Below, one piece after another: positions 1-12,375 of a stretch of DNA of 64,000 nucleotides. The notes below the pieces were generated by a model. The model worked only from the letters and a program-made list of their open reading frames with translations. It did no database searches and was not told the DNA's origin. The DNA lies in contig CP136063.1 of assembly GCA_032622095.1 (NCBI GenBank), forward strand, positions 272,607,426-272,671,425, in the 5' to 3' direction. The position numbers and the translations under genes are program-made. This DNA comes from Siphonodentalium dalli (taxonomy: Eukaryota; Mollusca; Scaphopoda; Gadilida; Siphonodentaliidae). The stretch's first letter is position 1; the number at the start of each line of letters is the position of its first letter.

Positions 1-240
1 TCATTTGTATGTGATTAGCCAGTAACACTGTGCTGTCTTCTGTAACACAATCATGCAGGCTCTTGCTTAGGTCAAATATAGTACTAGTAGGTGTTAATGA
101 TATCATGCTGTTTACGCCATGGCCATTGTATATATGAACGAAACTGTATGTGTTTTTCTGTTTACAGTGATTGAAACAAATATGAATATTTTCGACAACC
201 ATAAGGCCTCCCGTGCCTTTTAAGTCACCTTATTGTCTCT
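1..240. other. Unannotated AT-rich DNA
   Basis: I see no open frame, repeat unit or RNA-like structure here. It is cut by the window start and ends at a TA microsatellite. Confidence 0.5.
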
Positions 241-243
241 ATT

Positions 244-311
<68 letters not shown>

Positions 312-1044
312 TATACTATACTAGAAGGTGACCCGACTTCGTCCGGGCTTTGACCTTGAATTGTCCATTTTGAAGGCCAAGGTCAGGTGGGGTCACGTTT
401 TGACCCGTCCAAAACACTGCCCGAACAGAAGTACCCGACAAAAGTACCCGTCGAAATCTATGCGTTTTTACCCGCTTTGACCTTGAATTGATCATGTTGA
501 AGGTCAAGGTCAGTTCGGGGTCACGATTTGATCCATCCAAAACACTCAGTGGACAAAAGTAACCCTATGTATCAAATTTCGTGAAAATTATATCAAAATT
601 CGCGATTTGACCGTGAATTGACCCGATTTCAAGGTCAAGGTCTCGTCGCACGGGCAAATGAATATGCTTATGAGACTCCCCATACAAAAGTACCCCACAC
701 ATACCAAGTTTCATCGAAATACCGTGATATTCGGGGTTTGACCTTGAAATGAACCGATTTCAAGGTCAAGGTTACGTCGCACGGGCAAATTAATAGGTTT
801 ATTCAACTCCCCGGCCAAAGGTACCCCCCACATACCAAGTTTCATCGAAATCCCGTGATATTCTGGCGTTTGACCTTGAAATTACCCGATTTCAAGGTCA
901 CATCGAACAGGCAAATTAATAGGCATATGTCACTCCTCGGCCGAAAATACCCCCACATACCAAGTTTCATCGAAATCGGGTCGGCCGTTTTCGAGTCCAT
1001 CGATTACAGACACACACACACACAGATCTTCCAAAATATATAAT

Positions 1045-1078
<34 letters not shown>
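241..1078 (-). mobile_element. TA-flanked interspersed repeat with internal ~131-bp tandem units
   Basis: A (TA)n tract at about 244-310 and another at about 1,046-1,078 bound a segment in which GACCTTGAA and TCAAGGTC recur. At least three successive units of about 131 bases start near 603, 737 and 870. Each carries the same order of blocks: GACCTTGAA, CCGATTTCAAGGTCA, CGCACGGGCAAAT and CATACCAAGTTTCATCGAA. The right end has an ACAC/ACAG microsatellite. A relative in the opposite orientation lies at 53,215-53,600. I infer a non-autonomous interspersed repeat that inserts in or generates TA tracts. It encodes no protein that I can recognise; the 74-aa and 62-aa open frames inside it are incidental. 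The class (SINE-like, RTE-tail or MITE) cannot be decided by eye. Orientation is set from the relative, whose unit reads plus. Confidence 0.6.
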
Positions 1079-1080
<2 letters not shown>

Positions 1081-1660
1081 TAAAACACAGTTGAACAAAT
1101 TCTATATTAATTGAAAATTAAATGTTTTCTTAATTAAGAATTGTTTTCTAATTATCTCTCCTAAATGGGGAAAATATTCCTACTTAAGAAAACTTGCTTT
1201 TCCTTACTTAGATTTATTTTCCTACTTGAGAAAATCTCGTTCTAGAAAAAAAATACTTAAGATAAAATATCTTGACGCTATTTCTTACTTTAGAAAATAT
1301 TATTTCTTGTTCTAGAATAATTGTGTGGCTTTCTTAAATTTCTAGCTATTCTCCCAAGATAATCGCAGTATCTTAAACGTATCTTATCTTATTTTAAGAA
1401 AAATTAACTTATGCAAGAAATACAATCTTTCCTACAATAAGAAATAAAATCTATACTAAGATTTGTTTACTAAGATTTTCTTACTAAGATTACTGTGTTT
1501 TCTTAAAGATGTTTTCTCAGACAAGAAATTTCCCACCCTTTCATTTCTTGACCTAGAAAATATTCTGGTCTTATTTTTCTAGCTATTCTCCCAAGATAAT
1601 ATCTCATTTCAAGTGTTTTTTTCCTGAATTGAGAAAATATTTTTGGCAGTGTGTCCGGGT
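1079..1660. repeat. Degenerate repeat field, motif like TTTCTTACTTAGAAAAT
   Basis: Dozens of diverged copies of A-A-G-A-A-A-A-T and ATTTTCTT-type words (CTTACTTAGA, CTACTTGAGAAAAT, CTAAGATTTTC) fill this stretch in both orientations. The right edge at about 1,640-1,660 reads TTTTTGGCAGTGTG. That CAGTG end resembles the ends of the TIR element at 33,525-41,468. The layout of a terminal CAGTG plus dense short subterminal motifs suggests the right end of a non-autonomous DNA transposon. I could not identify a matching left end next to the TA tract. Confidence 0.45.
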
Positions 1661-4600
1661 TTCTCGACCGTGGCCGGTGAAGCAAACGACTTAGGAGTGC
1701 ATAAGGGGTTGACACTGGTCCCATAAATATGATATTCATTAGGCCATATCACGACTTTGCCAGGTTTCTGGTGTAACACTATCCAATAACAGCTCGTCAG
1801 CCTTGTTTTTGTTAGAATATTATAGTGTGCCAGGAAACATATCATTATTCAAGTGTTCAAAAAGAGACTGAATTTCAGTAGTAAATTGATGGCCCATCTG
1901 TGACTCTTTGTCTGTATTGCACGCGTATGGCGCAATTATTCCTACATGGGAATCATTCAGCTTGCTAGAAGCATGTTTCAGTGAGTCACACTGAGCTGAG
2001 TCATCACATATGTGGGCGCCGGTATGTTGTCTCCTGGCTAGATCAATAATTTTATAATTTTATAAGCTTACGGAGTATTTCAAATTCTCAACAGATATAT
2101 TCATTCTCTTCCACCCACACTTCCAGATAATTGAAAGAAAACCTATATGCTCTCCGTGACTGATTGTATTAACTCTTATATATTTACTCATACAAAATAG
2201 ATATTGTTCCCCATTTCAAGAAGTCATATTTCTTGAGGTCATAGAGCGGTACACTGGGTGGCGAAAACACAATTCAGAGGGCTAAACTACCGACACCGAA
2301 CATAACTAGTTATTGTCAATTGTCAGAAGTCTGTGCTTACCGTATTTTCCACTATGTCTTTGATAAATCTAAGCTGCCAATGACGCCCACATTTGCATTA
2401 CTGTGCATACAGTGTTGTCTTGTTTGCCATTGTGTTTATTTGTCCAGTTGAATAGGTATAGCATCAGCGACGCGGTTAGAGGTCACATCAAACTAGGCCT
2501 AGAAAAGTAATGTGCAACAACTCATTTCGGTTGAAATTCTTCTCAGCGAGTAGCTCACACTTTGCGCACGTTGGAATATTCCAACCTATCTCACTGCTAT
2601 GGCTTGATATATGTTCCATCGAGTAATTCATTTTAGTCATTAGACATTCCAAAGATTGATCTGAACAGCTATTTTGTGCTCCAAATATTGGTTGGTAATA
2701 TTATCGTATCGTGATGTGTCATACTTTATAATGCAGTATTATATGCATATATATAACGTTACTAAATCTGATCGACTGTGTTAGTGTCTGGTACTACTTC
2801 AGTATGCGACACGTCGGATTGGACACGTTAAAGTCCAGTCCATTTAACTTATAACGTTCCTGATTAGATGGATGGACTATCGCAACATTGCCCAATGCCC
2901 ACACTAAATGGATGATTTAGACATACGAGTAACGGTAACTGTCCTTGACGGTTAGGTGACATACATGTACAACACATATAATAGTTAACAGCTTCATGAT
3001 CTGCTTGTATCGTGAAATATCGATATGCGTTGTAGGTAAATGTGACCAAAAGCCATCACCGTACTCAATGCGGTTGGAATCGTGCACATGACAGTGTTAA
3101 GCATTAGTTCCAATATTGCGTTTATGAATCGATTTATCACGCGTTGAAGTAGTTAATAAAGTCCGCAGTAGGAGCACCTGTGTAGAGGAATGCCCCGCTG
3201 TTGAACTATGATAATGATTCTTTTCCATTGTTTGTTTATCATGGGTCTTCCCTATAAAATGAACTCAACAGTTCCACACATTTCACAACATACAGAATAT
3301 TTGTATCGTTTCATTGTAAGTCATTTGGAACTCCAACGAAGGTATGTATTATATATGGGCTGTAATCGTCAAAATTGTCTTCTGACAAAATATTCTATAT
3401 TCACTATATTGTACCTAAAGTATTTTATTAGTAGAAATTCACGAGAAAGGTCTTTGGTGGGGTTCAATGTGATACCGGTCGGGGTAAGGCCTTGACCTTG
3501 TGGAGTCGCACACGCAATAAAAAACAATAATTTGTTTCTCCAAACATATATTTGCATTTAGGTTTGCATGTGCTGTCATCAACGCTTTACAAAGCACATT
3601 TGATTTTTGTTTTATCCCAGCACGGTGAACATTGTTTTACAAACCAATTGTGCCAATCGTATTACATAATAGCTAAATGTGGGTGTGTGATATCCCGCTG
3701 GATAAAATTGACGCGGTTCCGAGTTAATTGACTCATTTGGAATTTTGCAAGTCGGCGCTATGTATAAACAGAAAATCTGCCAATCATGCAGTATACGCGC
3801 CTTCACTCTGAACATAAAATAGTTCCGATGCCACGCGTGCAGTTGTCAATGTCCTGATGTAGATGGTTAAATTAAAGAGAGGTAGACTCAATCACGTTGT
3901 GATGCGACGCAGCCGTGATACAGTGGCCACCCATTATGGTTGGTCTGAGAAAGTCGGATTGGTAAAATAAGTTATGGACTTGAATTTATCGTATGACTTG
4001 CACCTTTTATTTTGCCACAGGTTCACTCTGGTCGGGAAATTTTTTTGGTCAATATTTTGTCCATTTCTTAAATTTTTGGACCCTTTTTTTATAAACTATG
4101 ACAAAATTGAAAAAGCTAAATTTGGGATCGTAGAAAAAACGGAATTTGAAACAAAACTTTAAATAGATATGCGCTCAAATAACTAAACAATTATGAGTTG
4201 GATAACAGAAAAAACACGGATGGGAACTTCAAATACTGAAATAAGTCTAGTCGGTAACGTTAAACACAACAGTATAGTGTTGAAACTTGGTTAAGAAAGT
4301 ACTTCGTTCTAGTATGTATTCATCATTGTTATAAGTTATTATGTTACTTTATAAGTTACTTTACATAAATTTTGGTTCACAAACAGGCCAGCGACCGATT
4401 ACATGATAACGGATTAAGAGTTTCACGAAAATTTGATAATAATGAAAGAGGCTAGTGTTGAATACAGCTTTGAAACATTTTGGCCAGACATTTGATTTGG
4501 TCATACTAAAAACAAAATTGGCCAATTTGGCCACCAGTAACGTTAGCATTGGGTATTTCACAATTTCAGTTGCTATCAGTTAGTGCTCGGTAACAACAGG

Positions 4601-7600
4601 CTATAGAACAAAGTTCTAAATTCATATGGGACATAGAACCGTAACTGAACAGGTAAATGTTCCTCAAATTTACGGGACTATGTGCCAGCTTCAATTTCCC
4701 GGAACTGAGTACCATATTAGAACGGTTATTTTTAAACAATGTACTGCATCTTAAGTTTTTTCCCCCACAATAAGCAGATATGTTCATTATATATCATTCT
4801 CAACGTAGTCTTGCATTACATGCCATTATTAACCAATTCAAGTCTGGAGCTTTCTGAATTTGTTTGCAAAAACCCTGTGCCAATGCATTCTCATTGGCTT
4901 GACAAAATTATATAAGTCAGTGTATTCTCTTATACATGCGAGGCTCCCCATGCGAGACGCACAGATATAAGACAATGCACCGCCAAATGCTATTTAATGC
5001 TGCACCAGCGTGACTCTTTGTCGTGAAAGGGTTAATGACGAATTCCGGATTTAAATAGCGATGGTGTGGTCCACATCCCTTCAGGATTTCAGCCACTGCA
5101 GATGGAATATCACTGAAGTAAATAAATAAATTCAAGGCATTTAATCATTTATGGAAATTTTTCTAACATATTCCACAGGTCACTATTGACTAACAAAAAT
5201 CATTCATTGCACCAAAGACCGCAACTATGGAACAGTTGCACTCTTGTGATTAATAGTTTGGCTTTTGGGAGCTACATGTAGAAATCAATTTCATGTACAC
5301 ACTGCATACATAATACCGGTATATATTGCAGGGAAGATTGAACGATCAAAATATTTGGCATCAGCTACAATTTATTTTAAATTGCTGTATACTAAAAGAC
5401 TATACACTGTATATGTATGACAATGCGCATACCGGTAGCCATGCCGTGATGCATGGTATGCAATGTGCATGTGTTATGTGTCACGTACTGGAATACAAAT
5501 TTCTCGCAAATACCATATACAAGTACAGCCGGTACAAACGTTGGTTCATAGATAATGTTACAAATTAAAACATTAATCATTTGAGCAGTTGCCTAGTTCT
5601 GTCGCTACATGTTTGTACCGTTATGCTCAATGTTTCAGCGTTGTGCATACACATTCTTTGTATGAAGTAGAAGTCATTTGTTGTCTGTTATTGCTAAAAA
5701 ATAACAAGTGTGTTCGGTGACAGATGTGTAAACCGGAATGGATCAAACATCTGTTGTCGCCAATACATGTACTACTAGCATTCTTGTTTCCCAATAATTA
5801 GGAATGAACTTTCCCTGGATGCGCTTGCCATATCCTTCACCCCACCCGTACCCAATTAAATTCAAAATTTCGACAGAAACTCCCATAGAGGCGTTAGCCA
5901 CAGGTCAGGACCATCGCCCGTAGTCCAATCAAATTGATAATGTAGGCAGTTAATGCACATTGCAAAATTCTACTGTGGCTGGATAACTTACGTCATAATC
6001 ATAATGGCGGAATTTCGCATACTATTCCCTCCACATATTTGCCACACAATTTAAACAACATAGATTCTTGCAGGGGTGTGGCATTCACTAAGTCATAATA
6101 CAGTCACAATGCTAGCACAACAATGCATTCCATAGCCAATTGGATAACCAATTACATGGCACCTGAGTTAATGGAAGTCATTGAAAATTTCGTTAGTTTT
6201 ATGATAAACGAACATAGGCTACCTGTTCAGATGATTATTATCTTCAAAAAAGTAATAGCATGCAACAAAGCCTTGTTCGACATTAATTTCAATATTTATA
6301 TATATTATATTTTGTTTACGTTTAATTTATACACAATGTGGTTACACAATCAAAGCAAAGTGCTATGGTGTCATTTATCGAGCTCAAAATTGCAACCACA
6401 CAATACAAGTTGGAAACAAACTTCATTTGATTGATATTTGAACAAAATTCACCTGAAACTCAATTACAATTTTCTGGTGCACACCCCGATTGTCTATTTA
6501 CCTATTTTAAAGAGAATACTAAGTTTATCCAAAAATTTATTTAATTTAACTTTCCAGCTAGCAAAACAAAAGACGTTTTGTTCGTTCAAAGATTGGGAAA
6601 CCGGAACTGACAGGAACACTGTTGTCGCTGGTGATTGTGCATTATATCATGAGCGGCATTGATTGGTCATATCACACAGTTGTTTGAAGTACTTTAAATT
6701 AACCTCTTATGCACAACTATCAGAAATTGAGAGACAAACTATAAACAATATTAAACGCGTTATTTCCCATTTATAATTTCGCGATTGAGTTGCGACCTGG
6801 TAAAAATAGGCGAAAACAATTGCCAGATGTTTAACCCATTCCTTAACACGCACAAGAAAACTGAAAAATACTTGCAATTGCCACCATTCGTATTACACAG
6901 GCATCCAGGAAATTTACATGATTATGTGCACAAATGGTATGTCTAGAACGTATAATTGAGAACGTCCTTTATGATATTTGGCATACATATACCACTTCGG
7001 GCCAGGGACTAATAAGTAGGCGATCGTGTTAAAATATCCTATTTTGATAGTCGACACAATTTGTACGCCAGAACCTCATACTATGGCCTCATGTGACCGA
7101 TCTAATTATTTGTCGTACCGGTACATATATCAAACGTATATATGTTAGTTATATGGTGTCAAATCTGACACAAATTTAATAAATACCACATGTTAATTGA
7201 TTCCGTATGGGCCATATTAAATCGATAGCAATTAACATACAGGCAAGCCTAGGCCTATTTCTTACTGACATGGCATGTTCATGGGGTACGAGTTTCATAA
7301 GGAGGGGTTGTATCAATAGCAATTTAGAGAAATTTCGATATCTCAGAAGTAAATGAAATATATAAACTGTAATAATCAAATAATTTATATAACTATACAT
7401 TTGTCGTCCATTTGACTTAACCGATATACTGGAAACACATGCGGACTATATATTAAATATATATACCGGCACCGGTATATTGTCACTCTAATATCGGTAG
7501 GATACGGCACATGCATGAAATAGCATGTTAGCTGATCAACATAGCACACATGCCAAACGTATATTTCATAAAGACCATGCATATATTTGGAACATATAGA

Positions 7601-8740
7601 GATATTAATTTACGTTTATGACAATTCGTCTAGAACAACGTTGAACATAGCATTAATCACATATGTGCTGCCAAATAACATTTGTATGCAGAAGATGCAT
7701 GTCTGGTTTAACAGCTAGTGATAACTCAGCAAATTTACGAGCCATGCACCGGTCTCCATGGATAGATTAATTTGGACACCCATACAGATAACTATTATGT
7801 ATTTATGTACACTGCATGTATCTGTCTTATCGTTGGGGTAAATAGGCAAAGATTGACGAGACATGCAGGTTTATATAAAAACCATATAGTCACACAAATA
7901 CATCAGCATGTATATAAGTGTCATTATCCGCGGTTCAATGCAGGAATCTGTATCTGCGGCGCCACAGTGCTGCACGGTCCTACGAATGGGCACTACTATA
8001 CCGACAGCCTATATTGGCCTATATTTGTAGAACGTAGCCCTCACAACACCTCGTTGGTCCTACGCATATCGCGACCGGACACCTGCACACGTCAATTTCC
8101 CAGTTGGATGCCTTTTACACAACTTCCCTGGCTATCGCAGGCCAATCCCAGAACTGTTAATCCGCCGTCCGCGTGCTGATCCCCTATCCGGCTATCATTA
8201 ATCAACACATGTCGAATTGCTATACGAGGTCACTGCACTCTGATGGATGTAGGACTTAAGGTGGATTCCCACATATACATTGTACTAAATTGATGTAACT
8301 AGCTGCTGTAGTTATTGGTTTTTCCAGACCAAATTTGGCTGTGGGATAGCCCTGTAGTACAATTGGGGATTTATCTCAAAATAATAAACACATGACCTTC
8401 TTGATTCTTCTTGCATTTTCGCGATCAACTGGTGTCACTTTAGCTGAGTAAACACCACTGGAATAGCCTGTAGGTATAAATTCAGAGAATGCGGTCGAAA
8501 CGTTAATAATGTCGCCTATGGGAAACCATTTAGTTCAGCGATTCCTCGTGGATTGGTTTGGTTTGTTAGGGCTTATCGTCGTTCTAGCCGCTAGGCCACA
8601 CACAGTCTAATAGTATGTAAACATACACTCAGATTCATACTGATACTGAGTCTATTGCATTCCCATCAACTTTTCATTTCTGAACGGTTGCGGGATTCCC
8701 CCAAATTACGTCACACCGCGCTAAATATAAAGATGAAATT
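1661..8740. other. Long AT-rich stretch without recognisable genes
   Basis: Open frames here are all shorter than 140 codons (the longest is 7,772-8,179 on plus). They overlap frames on the other strand, and none shows a domain I recognise. I found no SINE head, LINE peptide, TIR pair or tandem array. TA-rich words with ACCGG inserts recur (about 5,318, 7,120, 7,460). Regulatory or intronic function cannot be excluded, but nothing in the sequence demonstrates it. Confidence 0.45.
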
Positions 8741-9093
8741 AGTTGTGATTGACAGGTGTAAACAGGGTCACGTGCCAGTGCCGTCATGGCCGCTTCAACC
8801 CTGTGAAGCCGATTCCAAGAATCGGAATTAATAGTTGCAGGGTTTGTGACTTTTCGTTCGGCGGTTGTTTTACTGACAATAAAGGGAAACAGCTTCCGGG
8901 ATCCAAAATAAAATGTACAATAACTAAGACAGATCTACTTGAAATTATAAAAAATGTCAATTTATGTGGATTTCTTGGACTCAGAACGAATTATTTTTTA
9001 GATTGGCCAGGCGATTTGTCGCCCGTGTTGTCAAAAAATAACACAAATCAACGGCCACGAATCAAAAATACATGAATGTCGGGACTATCTGAT

Positions 9094-9351
9094 AAGACAA
9101 CTACATAACTACAAAAAAGTACCTTGACATAACAAAACGATATATCAGTTCCCCCGTACCGACAGTAGCACCACCGCAGCCAAAACGAGCGAAGAGCAAC
9201 AGAATTATACCACCAACGCCACCGAAACCCATCCGACCTTACAAAGCCGTATTATTAGCTCCAAAGATTGTACCAGTTGTACCCAAATTACAGTTGCCTG
9301 CAATCCAAATTCCGGTGATTCTTGATTTTATACTTTCGACCGCTCGTTAAC
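9094..9351 (+). other. Unrecognised proline/lysine-rich open frame without ATG
   Basis: From a TAA at about 9,091 to a TAA at about 9,350 one plus frame stays open for about 85 codons. It reads as proline- and valine-rich, with pieces such as PVPTVAPPQPKRAK, PPTPPKPIRPYKA and APKIVPVVPKLQLP. The regular P-x-x-P spacing and the absence of stops look more coding-like than the neighbourhood. No initiating ATG is visible, but an AG at about 9,149 after ACGATATATC could be an acceptor. Just upstream, 8,749-9,075 is another plus open frame (108 codons, cysteine-containing) in a different phase. Together they could be decayed exons or a retroelement gag-like relic. I do not recognise a family. Confidence 0.3.
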
Positions 9352-9679
9352 AATCTACTTTATTTGTCGATTTGTGAATTTCTCTTCCGGTATAACATGA
9401 CGTCGTGGATGCTATTTTAACAACCTTTAGCCACACCTTCGGAATTTCCACACAAAGAGCACGTGACATGTTACTAGTTTTTTATTGGGGCACACATTTC
9501 TTATAGCTAAGTTTTGATTGGCGGTAATTACAAGGAATCCCGGGTTTGGGAAATGAAAACTGAACAAAAGGTCGTCAGACCCACTATTTTTTATATGTGG
9601 GTATGTAGTTTACTCAAGACTGGACCACACACGACGTTGTCACTTTTACGGGTGGAGGAATGTCCACACATAGGCTTAA

Positions 9680-9805
9680 ATTTACCGCGAAATCATCCCA
9701 CTGAGTGTAGAAACCACCGACCCCGAAAGCAACTGTCAAACTTGCCCATATACACGATCCCGACCACCCTCCCTATGACGGGGTTCGTACCGATTCCTCA
9801 TGGTA
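9680..9805 (-). mobile_element. Truncated tRNA-derived SINE copy
   Basis: On the minus strand the segment begins at a B-box-like GGTACGAACCCCG. It runs through GTATATGGGCAAGTTTG and GGGGTCGGTGGTTTCTACAC to CAGTGGGATGATTTC. It matches the body of the copy at 13,930-14,155 over about 120 bases with scattered differences. The tRNA-like head upstream of the B box is missing. It has no coding role; the open frame crossing it is incidental. Confidence 0.6.
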
Positions 9806-10360
9806 TGGACATGCGTCCTATGGCTATGTAAATGTGCCTTGATCCTACCTAACTATTGTAGCCTAGGTCCATATATAATATATTCGTGGCTGGCCCTATG
9901 TTCTTCATATATAGTAGAGTGGTTCCGTGACATTCATTAGCTGTGTGGTTCTATGGCTCATATAACTATTAAGGTCATGCCTCATATTGAATATAAGCTT
10001 TTCAACTCTCACTTTGAATTCCTGATATCTGAAGCTACGGAGCATAGCGGGTAATTGTACCCATATGAACACTATTTGTAAAACAATTTGTAGCACTTTC
10101 TGGTTAGGCTCACATTAACAACATTTATAATTGTTTTCACCATAAACGACGGCTGTTGATCGTTTGTCAGACATGTTGAACACACTCACATAAGACTTAA
10201 CTAAACACATTGTTTTTTATTTATTGTCATTTGGGAATTTTACCCGGAATAATTTGGAAGGGACGCACCTCTTCCCAACAACCCACTTTGGAATGTTCAT
10301 TAATACATGTTATGATTACATTAACATGGATTGGTGAGGATGAGGTTGAAATGATATATA
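9806..10360. other. AT-rich stretch, nothing recognised
   Basis: No tandem structure, TE peptide or RNA-like fold is evident. A T-rich, then TTGTTGTTGCTATTGCTGCTGCTG-type simple repeat begins at about 10,350 and leads into the next block. Confidence 0.4.
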
Positions 10361-12060
10361 TATTTTTTTTTTGTTTGCTACTTCTTTTTTCTTTTTTGTA
10401 TGCTTTCCTGTTGTTGTTGCTATTGCTGCTGCTGCTTCTTCTAATGGCAATTTGCTGGCGCTAACACTTCTTCTACCTTGTTGCTTGAACTTTTCTCACG
10501 CGCCTTGGCACTATTGAGTACTTCCTCGCATGACTTCTACGTCTCTACCAGTTGTGTTTAGTAGTGCAGAAGCTAGAGCTGCTGTTGGTATTATTGGTAC
10601 TGTTGTCGCTTTCGCTGGTGGAGATGAAGGAAACTGGGTGTGATGTGTCCTTTGTGGTAGCGTGTCCATATCCTCCACGAAATATGCGGCATGGACGTCG
10701 GGGTGGTATCTGCGTCCCCGTCTCCGCTGGCCTCGACGACGACAGGGATATACGGTGTCCTTACGTCTGGCGATGATATCGTCTGCAGCTTCGTCGGCGA
10801 GGGCCAAGATGGTCATCCCTTCTTCTGGATGTGGTCTTCCTCTTCCTCCGCTTCCTCTTTCTGTCGGAATTCCCAGGTTGCTGGTGGTCTCCGACAGAGT
10901 GTCCTGATAAGGACCGTGTCGGTGTAACCCGGTATGTCAAAACCAGATCAACCTGGCTGCCTGATGGTTGTAAATTCCAGGTCAGGCAGTGAATCAGGTT
11001 GACTTCTGCGGGTATTATAGACGAGTCTATTGTCCACTGAAGTCAGTAATCCGAACGCCAGGTAAACGATGTCCAGGAACGCACAAGTCGGGAAGTCTTA
11101 TCCCACCGGCGATAGGAGTTAGAATGTTAACTGAAGACAATTTATTAGGAGTTTGGTAAGGAAGCAGAAGGATTTGAAAGAGGCGAAGCCCCTTCCCATT
11201 ATGGAATTTTTGATGGGGTCATCGGAATGAGGTGCATTACGCATGACAGGATGAGCATGAAATGGAAATGATATAGATTATAAAGATTTTTTTCTTTGGT
11301 TTCTTCTTTTCTTGTTTGCTGTTGTTGTTGATGTTGATGTTGACTTCATGGCATGTTGTTTAGCGACATCTATCCGCTGACGATAAGCTATGCTGTTTTA
11401 TATGATCTGTTTGGACTCTGCCATGGCCGTCTGCGAATATCTTACGATTTCTCGTTCCTCGGCGAATAAATGGATGATGTTGTAGTTGGTGCTGCTGATG
11501 GAGATGGGGGACAACGGATCAAGATGAAAGCGTCCATCTCCACATTAAAGCTGTGATCCATCCGGGGTGACATCGGCGTGCCTGTGCCCGCTTGGCTCAT
11601 TGACGACAGGGACATCCGATGTGACATCGGCGTCCCTGTTGGCTGGTGAAATGTCGTTGACGTCTAGATCATATCTCAAGTGGGAGAGCTGGACGTCTCT
11701 CAGCCCGCCCCTGTCTCCACCTGTCTCTTCTCTTCCTGGATGGGGTCTTCTTCCCCCGCCTCTTCCTCTTCTACTTCTGGTCGCCGAAATCTCCATACCA
11801 GATGGTGGGTAGCTGGTGGGTTCCAGTTTTCCGAGTTACTGCCAGCAGAGGGTACTGCTGGAACAATATGGTGGTCCACAAACAGATGCACGAAGCCTCC
11901 CTTAGTCTGGTGTAGTGTCCAGCTAAGGGTATCCACAACACGCAATCTGTCTAAGGCGGCAAACAAAGCAGAGGGGATTAACTCAATAATCCTCTGCCAA
12001 GTCCAGTAAACAACCACTCGGGCAGCTGTCCCAAAGGACGGCCACACAACTCACAAGCGA
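10361..12060 (-). other. GC-rich block with two diverged modules and overlapping open frames
   Basis: This block is far more GC-rich than its surroundings. It holds simple GTT/GAT/CTT repeats at about 10,390-10,445 and 11,315-11,345. Two modules look related: about 10,580-10,910 and about 11,470-11,830. Both contain GACGACAGGGA, then a CTTCTGGATG or CTTCCTGGATG-GGTCTTC run, then GCTGGTGG. Several frames stay open on both strands. The longest is minus 12,047-11,700 (115 codons), which includes LDRLRVVDTLSWTLHQTKGG and a glutamate-rich tail. Compositional bias alone can keep such frames open. I do not recognise the protein; a decayed retroelement gag or ORF1 is possible. Confidence 0.35.
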
Positions 12061-12375
12061 CCCAGTCAACGGGAACAGCGACAAGGTACAATGCAAGCAT
12101 TGCGTCTTACCCACACAGTCGCTAAAGAAAAATAGAGGATCACGTTGTTGTATATATAGTTCTTACACTAAGAAGTAACATATATTCTTGGTGTGGAGAA
12201 GAGGTATCCTGTACATCTTACTTTCCTACCCATCAAGAAGAATTTGTTTTCTGTTTTCTATTTGTTCACGGCAATTTCAAGGCTATATAAAACCTCCTAA
12301 AAATTATTTGATTTTGTGTGGGATGACGGAATAGACCTTTTGTGGCTAATGCACGCAATCATATATGTCAAACTA
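12061..12375. other. Spacer, nothing recognised
   Basis: Short AT-rich stretch between the GC-rich block and the ~155-bp tandem array. I see no feature in it. Confidence 0.4.

Noticed and set aside
241-312. TA tract as a replication origin or promoter
   Set aside because: It is a simple microsatellite bounding a repeat element, with no supporting signals.
7772-8179. 135-aa open frame as a gene
   Set aside because: It is the longest frame in its region, but has no domain, no splice or codon signal, and atypical composition. I kept it only as a mention in the spacer entry.
12005-12120. BED-type zinc finger near 12,085 (SDKVQCKHC)
   Set aside because: Only one Cys-x-x-Cys is present. The frame has nearby stops and no His pair follows.
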